Origin: Mailhella massiliensis
GTDB taxonomy: Bacteria > Desulfobacterota > Desulfovibrionia > Desulfovibrionales > Desulfovibrionaceae
DNA length: 64,000 nucleotides
Direction: 5' to 3'
Assembly (NCBI RefSeq): GCF_900155525.1
Contig: NZ_LT706943.1
Span: 53,114-117,113, forward strand
Below are positions 44,696-52,294 of this stretch, in pieces. The notes beneath the pieces were generated by a model. The model worked only from the letters and a program-made list of their open reading frames with translations, was not told the origin of the DNA and made no database searches. The first letter of the stretch is position 1. Every line of letters starts with the position of its first letter. The position numbers were made by a program, and so were the translations under genes.

Positions 44696-44905
44696 ATGAC
44701 TAATGCTCTTTCCCCCCGTATGCGTGCGCCGGAAGTGTGCGCCATGCTGCTGTGCTCTCGTGACCATCTGTATAAGCTCCATCGTCTGGGCAAGCTCAGG
44801 AAGTATCGTGAATCCGTCCGCTTCGTGTACTGGCTGCGTGATGAGGTAGAGGCGTACGCCAAAGGGCAGGCCGTCACTTCTGCCGGTGAGGGGGAGGCGG
44901 AATAA
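44696..44905 (+). CDS. AlpA-like helix-turn-helix regulator
   Basis: 69 residues: MRAPEVCAMLLCSRDHLYKL forms the MerR/excisionase-type HTH, VYWLRDEVEAYAKG the wing. Such proteins in P4-like elements regulate integrase or act as excisionase, and in some elements activate the replication operon. AGGAGG stands 7 T-bases ahead of the ATG. Its stop overlaps the start of the next frame (TAATG). Confidence 0.8.
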   Translation: MTNALSPRMRAPEVCAMLLCSRDHLYKLHRLGKLRKYRESVRFVYWLRDEVEAYAKGQAVTSAGEGEAE

Positions 44906-45195
44906 TGACGCGCATGGTTCCTTATGGTCTTGCATGGTTGACAGGGGAGACCGTTTCCGGCATGGTTCTGTCTGGGCCTAGAAACCCTTCTGAGAAGACC
45001 GCCAATGTCTTGAAACTTGGGCATTTTTATTTTTGCGTCCATGCACCTGAAAAGCATGGCGCGTTTACGGCTATTCATGGCCGGGAGTGGGCTAATACAA
45101 CACCCGAAAAGGGAAATATGCCCGCCGTTCTCAGACGGTTTCTAGCTCCCGGCCTTTTTTGCGTCCTGCAATCGGCCACTATAGAAAATTTCTGA
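44905..45195 (+). CDS. Ash-like reading frame overlapping a structured RNA
   Basis: 96 residues, beginning within the stop of the AlpA-like gene. The segment LKLGHFYFCVHAPEKHGAF resembles Ash-family frames found in P4-like prophages between the regulator and the primase operon. In P4 that region makes the immunity CI RNA, so conservation of the frame could reflect the RNA. The second half of the frame is the structured stretch listed at 45079-45160. Whether a protein is made is uncertain. Confidence 0.45.
   Translation: MTRMVPYGLAWLTGETVSGMVLSGPRNPSEKTANVLKLGHFYFCVHAPEKHGAFTAIHGREWANTTPEKGNMPAVLRRFLAPGLFCVLQSATIENF
45079..45160 (+). ncRNA. Structured RNA / long hairpin ending in a U-run
   Basis: GGCCGGGAG (45079) pairs with CTCCCGGCC (45146-45154), which is followed by TTTTTT. 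The 58-base loop holds two smaller stems (CCC-GAAAA-GGG and CCGT-N6-ACGG). It could end leader transcripts and yield a small regulatory RNA ahead of the replication genes, comparable in place to the P4 CI RNA. Confidence 0.45.
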
Positions 45196-45205
45196 GAGGT
45201 CCCCC

Positions 45206-45514
45206 ATGCTTGATTCTACAGTGAATCGTCCCATTCCACTCCGTCCCTCCGATCCCTACTCCTCTGACAATCTCAACCGTCCCGCGCTGACGCTGACGGG
45301 TAAAGAACTGCTGCGGCTCGATACTCTGACAGACGCGGCTCAAGGCAGGGTGTTCATGCTGCAAACCTGGTGTTCCAGCTCCGGCTCTCTTGGTGGTGTG
45401 CCTGCGTCGGAAGCCCGTGCCGTGGAGGACGTTTTTGAACAGGCGTGGAAGGCACTTGATGAAGTGCGCGCCCTTCTCAAACTGGACGACAAGGAGGGCG
45501 GCGACAATGCGTAG
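45206..45514 (+). CDS. Small hypothetical protein of the element (first of coupled set)
   Basis: 102 residues. LTGKELLRLDTLTDAAQGRVFML and EDVFEQAWKALDEVRALLKLDD suggest an all-helical protein; similar small proteins precede the primase in satellite-like elements. GAGAGG stands ahead of the ATG. It ends within a 27-base sequence that also provides the ribosome site and start of the next gene. Confidence 0.65.
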   Translation: MLDSTVNRPIPLRPSDPYSSDNLNRPALTLTGKELLRLDTLTDAAQGRVFMLQTWCSSSGSLGGVPASEARAVEDVFEQAWKALDEVRALLKLDDKEGGDNA

Positions 45515-45983
45515 TGCTATCCGTTTCCCTCGCCGTGTGCGCCGTGCTGGTACTGTGAGGCAGTCCGCAGAACTTACCAATCCCAAACGTTGGGAAGATA
45601 TAGGCTTCCCGTTTACTCCGCAGGCCGAAGACGCGCCCGCTGATTGTCCTTTTACGCCGGATGCACCGTACCACCTCGCCGACGGCCTCGACGTGTACCG
45701 GAAAGAATTGGCTCGCTTCCGTGACGATATGCTGACCCGTGCCCGTGAGCTGGACGCTATGCGCCGTGCCGCTGTGGGGCGTTCCTGCTTCGACCTTGTG
45801 GACACTGTGCCCGGCGGCGGTATGGCCCTTCACACCGTGGCGGAAAAGCTGATGTATGGGGCCGACCTGGCCTTGCCTCTCCGGCGTGTGTTCGATGAAG
45901 CGGAAACGAATCTGCTCCCCCTGTTGGCTGTTGCCCGCGTGCTGGACTCTCAGGAACAGAAGGAGGGCGGCGACAATGCGTAG
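45507..45983 (+). CDS. Small hypothetical protein of the element (second of coupled set)
   Basis: 158 residues, no known domain. The first 50 residues are proline- and arginine-rich, the rest helical (LDVYRKELARFRDDMLTRARELDAM, LRRVFDEAETNLLPLLAVARVL). Its start overlaps the end of the previous gene and its own end (EGGDNA) repeats that of the previous protein, because the 27-base junction sequence is duplicated at 45960-45986. Confidence 0.65.
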   Translation: MRSAIRFPRRVRRAGTVRQSAELTNPKRWEDIGFPFTPQAEDAPADCPFTPDAPYHLADGLDVYRKELARFRDDMLTRARELDAMRRAAVGRSCFDLVDTVPGGGMALHTVAEKLMYGADLALPLRRVFDEAETNLLPLLAVARVLDSQEQKEGGDNA

Positions 45984-46212
45984 TGCCAACCTCTCCCTTG
46001 TTACCGGTTGTCCCCGTTCCCTTCGTTCCACCAGCAAGGCCGCTGTGCGCCTCTCAGAGGACAGATTGATCAAGGTTGCGGCTGTGCTTGTGGGGGTGAC
46101 GTTCCTCTTTACCGTGGCCGTTCTGGCCTTCTGTGACCGGCAGGACGAAAGGCTTGCTTCTGCCGGAATCAACATCGAAGAGCTGGCCGGGAGGTGCGCT
46201 GATGGACGTTGA
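45976..46212 (+). CDS. Small membrane protein of the element
   Basis: 78 residues, with one membrane segment (VAAVLVGVTFLFTVAVLAF, about residues 34-52). The N-terminal part is basic, so the C-terminus probably faces outward. It starts in the repeated junction sequence and overlaps the next gene by 11 bases. Function unknown. Confidence 0.55.
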   Translation: MRSANLSLVTGCPRSLRSTSKAAVRLSEDRLIKVAAVLVGVTFLFTVAVLAFCDRQDERLASAGINIEELAGRCADGR

Positions 46213-46393
46213 ACGCCTCGCCGTGCATGAAAACGTGACGGCCATGACCTACGCTGTTAGCACGCTGCGCAAGGCGGCGGCTCATACGGATGATGATTTT
46301 GATAAGGCCATGCTGAACCGTGGTGCAGATATTTGTCTGTTCCTGCTTGAAGACATTTCTAAAGAAGTGAAGGCCGGTTATGCCTCAAAATGA
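46202..46393 (+). CDS. Small hypothetical protein preceding the primase
   Basis: 63 residues, acidic and helical (VTAMTYAVSTLRKAAAH, ICLFLLEDISKEVKAG). GGGAGG stands 6 bases ahead of the ATG. It overlaps both neighbours (11 and 14 bases), so it is a translated member of the coupled operon. Function unknown. Confidence 0.6.
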   Translation: MDVERLAVHENVTAMTYAVSTLRKAAAHTDDDFDKAMLNRGADICLFLLEDISKEVKAGYASK

Positions 46394-49046
46394 ATATACG
46401 ATGACCGAACTTGTGGAGCGTGCCCGCCGTGCTCTCTCCGATGCCGGGCTTGTGGTGGAAGATGGAGCTATCGACCTCTCCGGGGAACTGGCCATGTGCG
46501 GGACGGTGAAGAAGCCGAACGGCACCGATGGACGGTACGCCGTGCACTTGGATTTTCCCCCCAACGTGTGGCTCTGCAATTATCATGAAGGAGACAAGGG
46601 GCGGACGGTTCACCTATATGACCGTGGCACGCTGAACGCCATGACAGAGGCCGAACGGGAGGAAATGCGGGAGAAGATCCGGCGAGAGAAAGAGGCCGCA
46701 CAGGCGAGGCGGGAGGAAGAGCGCAGGGCCGCCGCTGAGAAGGCGAACGCGCTTTTCCAGACTCTTCCCCCTGCCGGAGAGGATAACGCCTATCTGAGGC
46801 GCAAGGGCGTGCTTCCTATGGGCGATATGAGACAGGACAAAGACGGGCGGCTGGTGCTTCCGGTGAGGAACGCGGAAGGCCGGATTGTCTCCCTGCAATA
46901 CATCGACGGCACGAAGACAGAGGCCAACAAGCGTTTCCTCAAGGGCGGTGAAAAGAAAGGCTGCTTCTTTCCTGTTCCGGCAAAGGACAGAGGGCAGGAC
47001 GGGCCGCTGCTTATTGGTGAGGGCGTGGCAACGGTTGTCTCTGCCTGCATGGCGACGGGGTACGGCGGGCTTACTGCGTTCGATGCCGGGAACCTTGAGG
47101 CCGTGGCCAAGATGGCGCGGGAGAAGTACCCGGACAGGGAGATAGTTCTGCTGGCCGACAACGATGTCCACGAGGACGGAAGCCGGAATACCGGTGTAGA
47201 GGCGGCGACGGCGGCGGCGCAGGCCGTGGGCGGGAAGCTGGCCGTGTGTCCGGCAATCAGGGGACACAAGGCGGACTTCAACGACCTCTTCACGGATTCG
47301 GAAGACGGGCCGGACAAGGTGCGTGTGGCTATCGAGAAGGCACGAGAAGGGAAAGCTCTTGAAGAAAAAGCGAGGGCTTCCCTGCCTGCCGGTTACTGGT
47401 ACGACAAGAAGACGGGCGCATTGATGTACGACAAGAAGGACTCCAAGGGGGAGATTGTCGGCTCTTTCAAGGTGTGCGCTCATGTTGAGGTGATAGGCCG
47501 TACCTATGGGGCCGGAAAATGGGGGGTGCTCATGGAGTGGAAGGACAGGCGCGGGGACTTGCGCCGCCTCTCCATCCCGGCGCGTCTCTTCCAGCAACAG
47601 GGCACGGCGTGGGCGGAAATGTTGGCTGATGAAGGGCTGGACATTGAGGCCGGGCAACAGACGGCGTTCAAGCGCTTCATCCTCGGCTTGAAGGATGATT
47701 GCACTATCATAAGAAATGTGGATCGTGTGGGCTGGTTTGATACCTGCTTCGTTCTGCCGGATGAGACCATAGGAACCGGCAAGGAAGAGGTTGTTTTGCA
47801 GGTCATGGGCGAGGGTATCCGCGATCTGTACCAGATGGGCGGCACGCTGGAAGGCTGGCAGGATATGGCCCGTCTGTGCGCCGGTAATTCCCGTTTCGAG
47901 TTCGCGCTTGCTCTGGGCTTTGCCGCGCCTCTGCTGGCCTTTGCCAATATGGACGGCTCCATATTCAACCTTGAAGGCGGAAGCAGTACCGGCAAGACGA
48001 CGGCCTTGAAGATTGCCGCGTCCACGTGGGGCAGTCCTTCCCATCATGTGCGGGCGTGGCGAGTGACGGACAACGGTCTTGAATCGGTGTGCCCTCTCCA
48101 CAACGACAATCTGCTTATTCTTGACGAGCTGGGACAGGTCGGCGGGCGTGCCCTCTCCGAAGTGGCCTATATGTTTGCTAACGGCACCGGCAAAACAAGG
48201 GCGGCACGGAATGGCGGCATACGGGCGGCGGCCTCGTGGCGTGGTGTGCTTCTTTCGTCCGGGGAACTGGGATTGACCGCCAAACTGAACGAGGACGGCA
48301 TACAGGCGCGGGCCGGGCAGGAAGTGCGGTTTATCGGTGTGTCCATGAGTCGGGAACACCTCAAGGAACTGTACGGACGAGAACCGGGGCAACTCATGCA
48401 CGAGCTTTCTTCCCTGCCGTTCAAACACTACGGACACGCAGGACGGGAATTTCTGCGCCGTCTGACTCCACGACTGGACGAATTGGCCGCCGGGCTGGGT
48501 GAGGCTCTGGACGCACTTGAAAGCGAATGGTGCCCGGCAGAGGCAGATACGCAGGTTCACCGCGTGGCGCGTCGGTTCGCGCTGGTGTGCGCGGGCGGCG
48601 GTATGGCGCAAAGCCTTGAAGTTCTGCCGAAAGAATTGAACATCATCGAGGCCGTGAAATCCTGCTTTGATGACTGGCTTGCCGAGAGAGGCAGCACCGG
48701 AGCGGCGGAAGACGCGGCTATCCTCTCCGACGTGCGACGCTTCATAGAGCAGTACGGAGCAAGCCGCTTTCAGGACGTGGACAGGCCGGACGCCGTGTGC
48801 GTCAATCGCGTGGGGTTCCGGCGGAAAGTGGGGGATTCGTCCGAGTACTTCATATTGCCGGAAATGTTCAAGGCGGAAGTCGTGAGGGGGTACGCGCAGA
48901 AGCGGGCGGCCGAAGTTTTGAGGCGTGCCGGATGGCTGAGAACCGAAGACGGAAAGAACTCTATCAGGGAATACCTCCCCGGCATGGGAAGGACGCGCTG
49001 CTATGCCGTGACCGTCCCGGAAGAACAGGAAAGGCGAAACAACTAG
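46380..49046 (+). CDS. Primase-helicase of the element (Toprim, DUF927)
   Basis: 888 residues. Residues 1-100 are a zinc-less N-terminal region with a charged coiled segment following (to about 120); about 205-300 is a Toprim primase core (LLIGEGVATVV, IVLLADNDVHEDG); 370-700 is DUF927, a helicase-like ATPase with Walker A EGGSSTGKTT and Walker B LLILDELGQ; the end (about 780-880) looks like a winged DNA-binding domain. This layout matches replication proteins of satellites, plasmids and integrative elements. It likely opens and primes the origin formed by the iterons immediately downstream. It overlaps the previous gene by 14 bases. Confidence 0.9.
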   Translation: MPQNEYTMTELVERARRALSDAGLVVEDGAIDLSGELAMCGTVKKPNGTDGRYAVHLDFPPNVWLCNYHEGDKGRTVHLYDRGTLNAMTEAEREEMREKIRREKEAAQARREEERRAAAEKANALFQTLPPAGEDNAYLRRKGVLPMGDMRQDKDGRLVLPVRNAEGRIVSLQYIDGTKTEANKRFLKGGEKKGCFFPVPAKDRGQDGPLLIGEGVATVVSACMATGYGGLTAFDAGNLEAVAKMAREKYPDREIVLLADNDVHEDGSRNTGVEAATAAAQAVGGKLAVCPAIRGHKADFNDLFTDSEDGPDKVRVAIEKAREGKALEEKARASLPAGYWYDKKTGALMYDKKDSKGEIVGSFKVCAHVEVIGRTYGAGKWGVLMEWKDRRGDLRRLSIPARLFQQQGTAWAEMLADEGLDIEAGQQTAFKRFILGLKDDCTIIRNVDRVGWFDTCFVLPDETIGTGKEEVVLQVMGEGIRDLYQMGGTLEGWQDMARLCAGNSRFEFALALGFAAPLLAFANMDGSIFNLEGGSSTGKTTALKIAASTWGSPSHHVRAWRVTDNGLESVCPLHNDNLLILDELGQVGGRALSEVAYMFANGTGKTRAARNGGIRAAASWRGVLLSSGELGLTAKLNEDGIQARAGQEVRFIGVSMSREHLKELYGREPGQLMHELSSLPFKHYGHAGREFLRRLTPRLDELAAGLGEALDALESEWCPAEADTQVHRVARRFALVCAGGGMAQSLEVLPKELNIIEAVKSCFDDWLAERGSTGAAEDAAILSDVRRFIEQYGASRFQDVDRPDAVCVNRVGFRRKVGDSSEYFILPEMFKAEVVRGYAQKRAAEVLRRAGWLRTEDGKNSIREYLPGMGRTRCYAVTVPEEQERRNN

Positions 49047-49056
49047 AAAAAGTGAG

Positions 49057-49490
49057 GTGTCCCGGTGTCCCACGTGTCCCCGTAGCTCAATTGAGCACAT
49101 GAACCGGCAATAATGGGACACCTTCCTCACTTTTTGAAGTTGATTTAAGTGTCTTCTAGAAAATGATATATATAATATATAATTATTTCAATATGTTATC
49201 TAACGCCACAAATGGAAGGCCAAAAGCCTACATCTGAAAATTAAACCGACTATGTAAAAATGAGGTGTCCCACGTGTCCCGGTGTCCCATTACTGGAATT
49301 TCAAATAGTTAGGATAAAAATCATGGGACACCTACGGAAAAATCAAGGTGTCCCACGTGTCCCGTAAATATGTCGGAGCGGGCGAGTTATGGGACACCTG
49401 GGACACCTTCAAAAATGGCAAGGTGTCCCATAAAAATGGCTGAAAACCGTTGTGCCGCAACGATGGGACACCTGGGACACCTGGGACACC
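49057..49490. repeat. Iteron cluster, candidate replication origin
   Basis: The octamer GGTGTCCC occurs exactly 13 times: forward at 49057, 49065, 49264, 49281, 49347, 49422; inverted (GGGACACC) at 49115, 49325, 49393 region (49391), 49400, 49465, 49474, 49483. Three CGTGTCCC variants follow forward copies. The last three are tandem at 9-base spacing. A very AT-rich stretch (49150-49200) lies inside. Directly behind a Toprim-DUF927 gene this is the expected form of an origin, as with the P4 alpha-protein octamers, which differ in sequence. Confidence 0.75.
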
Positions 49491-49532
49491 GCAAAAATAC
49501 ATAGTCGGATGTATTTTGAAGAGGAACAGCCC

Positions 49533-50552
49533 ATGAACAAGTTGTTTGGTTGGATGAAGCAAAAGGAACAGGGAGAGGCCCCGGAACGGCCTGCGGAGTG
49601 CGAGAGAGACCCGAAACCTGCAAAGGATGAGCTTCCTACCTTGCCGGAAGAAAGGCCCCTTGCGGAGCCTGTAGCTATCCAAGTGGAAGGGTCGGAAAAA
49701 GAACCCCTCTCCTTGGAAGAAATGACCACGGAAGAGATCATTGCCGCCGTCCACGAGGCTTTCCCGGACGGGCCGCCGACGATCTATCCGACGATGCCCA
49801 ACTGGCGGAAGTTCTGCGACGCTTTCCCGCACTGTGTCCGGGATGATCGGAAGGTGTGCGGATTCTATCAGCCGGACAAGGCGTGTCACTGTGAGCTGTT
49901 CGACAAGGCTTTTCCGGGCGTCGGATGGTGGGACTTGGGCAAGGATGGGGAAGCCCCTGCAACGTCACAGTGCGGGCGTAGAGGCACGGAAGAGGAGCCG
50001 CGCTACTACATTTCCATGCCGGAAGAAAAAGAGCCTGTAGGGGCCGCTGGTGAGGCCGTTGTCATGGGATGGGGAACGGAGTCGGGCGAGGCGTCGGAAG
50101 TCGGCGCAAGGGCGCGGGCGCAGTTCCAGTCTCCCCCGGTGGATCGGAGAGGCTTTCCCGACTTCCCCACGTTCTGCGATGGGTACGGGAAGGGCTGCGG
50201 CAAGTGTCGGTTCTTCCACGATGGGCGCGGGCCGTTCTGTCTTGTGTGGGCGGCGGCGTGGCCGGACTTCCAGAGGGTGATTCCGGCAAGGTGTGGCTAT
50301 CCCATCATGCCGGATGAAAAGGACGCTCAGGCGGGCCGTGAGAGGCTGAAAGCGGACGTGGCGGAAGTGAGGGCGCGTCTCAAGCGGCCACCTCTGGAGT
50401 TCCCCGACGGGCCGGACTGGTTCGCGTTCTGCGGGGGATACCCGGAAGGCTGCGACAACTGCCGATACTATGCCAGGGACAAGGCGTGCTGGTGCCGTCT
50501 CTGGGAGGCGTGCTTTCCGGGTGCGGTGCACTGGTACGACTGGCCGGAGTGA
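49533..50552 (+). CDS. Cysteine-rich protein with three copies of one module
   Basis: 339 residues, no known domain. The same module occurs three times, at about residues 89-135, 208-255 and 288-335. Key residues: Pro-(Asn/Asp)-aromatic, Phe-Cys, then Gly-Cys-x2-Cys-(Arg/Gly)-Phe/Tyr, then Cys-x-Cys or Phe-Cys before a Leu-(Trp/Phe) and a final Phe-Pro-Gly. Each has four or five cysteines, suggesting one zinc or iron-sulfur site per module. The first 85 residues are acidic and likely disordered. The start at 49533 has GAGGA ahead; the iterons end 42 bases upstream, so the gene may be controlled by iteron binding. Confidence 0.75.
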   Translation: MNKLFGWMKQKEQGEAPERPAECERDPKPAKDELPTLPEERPLAEPVAIQVEGSEKEPLSLEEMTTEEIIAAVHEAFPDGPPTIYPTMPNWRKFCDAFPHCVRDDRKVCGFYQPDKACHCELFDKAFPGVGWWDLGKDGEAPATSQCGRRGTEEEPRYYISMPEEKEPVGAAGEAVVMGWGTESGEASEVGARARAQFQSPPVDRRGFPDFPTFCDGYGKGCGKCRFFHDGRGPFCLVWAAAWPDFQRVIPARCGYPIMPDEKDAQAGRERLKADVAEVRARLKRPPLEFPDGPDWFAFCGGYPEGCDNCRYYARDKACWCRLWEACFPGAVHWYDWPE

Positions 50553-50620
50553 GGGGGCGGGCTGAAAATTCAGCATCTACCATTCTTATATTTCAATGAG
50601 TTATATAGGAACTTCCACAC

Positions 50621-51202
50621 ATGGGAAAGCAGAAGATAGCGGAACTGGCGGACGGTGAATATCGGCTGGGGCGTCCGTACTGGGCTATGCCCTCCGATCT
50701 CATCCTATGCCGGATATTCTCAAGCTGTGAGGTGGTACGGCGGAACCTGCTCAAAGTTGACCGGCAGGCGAAAGAACAGGGGCTTTCTCCCTTTGCTCAT
50801 GCATTCATTGAGTTCACCGTCAACAAGAACGTGATTTGCTCTCTCGACATTGCCGGGCTGACTGGCCGCCGCCATGACTCTGTGCTGCGCTTTATGGACA
50901 GGCGGAAGGCAAAGCGCCCGGGGTTCTTTGTCTGGCCGGGGAGATACGTCGCTCCTACAGGACTGCGCTCCCGGATGTATGTCATGGATATCCCGGCGGC
51001 GTTTGAAGCTCTCAGAGCAATGAAAGGCGAGGACTCACGGGCGGCCTTGGCTGAGTTGCAGAACGCTTTGCGGACGGCGGCGGTGTACTGGCCGAACCCT
51101 CCCCGGGCACTCGGAATCCGGGAGATAGAATACCGGCGCTTCCAGTGGCCGAAATGGGTCGGGGATTATCTGGACTCCCTAGAATCCAAAGTTGGGTGCT
51201 GA
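50621..51202 (+). CDS. Rha-like phage regulatory protein
   Basis: 193 residues. SLDIAGLTGRRHDSVLRFMD resembles the N-terminal DNA-binding segment of phage Rha/antirepressor proteins; FIEFTVNKNVICS before it supports this. The C-terminal part (NPPRALGIREIEYRRFQWPKW) is not recognised. Ribosome site weak. A regulatory role in the element is inferred only from the similarity. Confidence 0.55.
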   Translation: MGKQKIAELADGEYRLGRPYWAMPSDLILCRIFSSCEVVRRNLLKVDRQAKEQGLSPFAHAFIEFTVNKNVICSLDIAGLTGRRHDSVLRFMDRRKAKRPGFFVWPGRYVAPTGLRSRMYVMDIPAAFEALRAMKGEDSRAALAELQNALRTAAVYWPNPPRALGIREIEYRRFQWPKWVGDYLDSLESKVGC

Positions 51203-51264
51203 AAAAGCCTTGTAGCGCAACGGGTTGAAGGCATACTCCCACACATTGAAAGACGGATTGAGAT

Positions 51265-51728
51265 ATGAAGATCATCATAGATACACGGAAAAGGCGGCGT
51301 TCGACTTCCTGAGCCAGAACGGGGACATAGAGACGGAGCGCGGGACGCTTGCCCTTGGAGACTATTCCCTTGCCGGGCTGACTGATCGGGTGGCCGTAGA
51401 GCGCAAGAGCCTCGCCGATCTGGTTATGTGTCTGGGGACTGAGCGGGAGAGGTTCCAGAGGGAGCTTATGCGGGCGGCGGCCATGGAAGCCTTTTGTGTC
51501 GTAGTAGAAGCAACATGGCAGGACTTGGCGGCCGGGCGGTATCGTTCAAAGCTCTCTCCGGCGTCGGGCATGGCGTCGGTTTTGGCCTTCATGGCAAGGC
51601 ATCGTGTGCCCTTCCTTTTTGCCGGAAACAGGGAGAACGCCGAGGCGGTCACGGCCGGTTTTCTCCGGCAATACCTGAGAGGCAAGGAACATGAATTGAA
51701 GGCCGTACAGGAGGCCGTGGGCCTGTAA
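51265..51728 (+). pseudogene. ERCC4-type nuclease with a frameshift near the start
   Basis: From about 51286 the frame reads EKAAFDFLSQNGDIE, LALGDYSLAGLTDRVAVERKSLADLV, the GDY-ERK-D nuclease core of the XPF/ERCC4 family, to residue 154. The expected N-terminus MKIIIDTR is encoded at 51265, but in another frame; re-reading or adding one G at CACGGAA (51281-51287) would give the family motif IIIDTREK. Therefore a one-base deletion (or assembly error) is likely. An in-frame ATG at 51225 gives an intact but unusual N-terminus without the first motif. Nucleases of this kind in mobile elements act on branched or flap DNA. Confidence 0.7.
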
Positions 51729-51850
51729 AAGCTGGCCGGAACTGGTGGAAATTTACCGGGAGTATAAAAAGGGCCTTTCCGTGGAAACTGGGGGCGGTTC
51801 TGCGTGGCTCCGTTATGTATGCCCTGCGGATATGAAGTACAATCGGGGGC

Positions 51851-52294
51851 ATGAAGAAATAGTGCTTGTTCTGTGGGGCTGAAATAACTTTCGGGCTGGC
51901 AAGTCGGAAGTTTTGTTGTGATCGCTGCCGTCGAAAGTATCAGGATCGGCGCAGGCTGGAAGAGCGGAGAGAGAAGAGAGTCATTCCGCTTGACCCGTGG
52001 TCACGGTGCGACGTGGACGACTGGACGGCGGAAGAGATACTTGCCAATGCGCTGCTTGATCCTCTCCCCGCTGGGCTGGGATGGGATGACTCATCAATAA
52101 AACTCAAGTTTGGAAATCGAACCTCTTCCGGCCGGGACGGGCCGGGATGGGATGACGCGGGGAACCATGAGGAAACCATGAGGTCGGACAAGGACAACGA
52201 GATTACAACGAGGTTGGCAAGGCGGAAGGCACGCAGGGAAAGCCGCAGGGAGAGGCGGAGGGCTACAAGGTTACTGCAAGGTTTGGGACGGTAA
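51851..52294 (+). pseudogene. Small zinc-ribbon protein with an amber codon at position 4
   Basis: From ATG 51851 the frame reads M-K-K-stop(TAG)-C-L-F-C-G-A-E-I, then KFCCDRCRRKYQDRRR, which is a C-x2-C...C-x2-C zinc ribbon, followed by an acidic middle and an Arg-rich tail (about 147 residues). A TTG at 51866 would restart translation but loses the first zinc cysteine. Overlapping upstream (51727-51882) another protein-like frame, KSWPELVEIYREYKKGLS onward, has no start codon, again suggesting decay here. It could also be functional through read-through. Confidence 0.5.

Noticed and set aside
49057..49490. CRISPR-like repeats
   Set aside because: Octamers in both orientations with irregular spacing fit iterons, not CRISPR.
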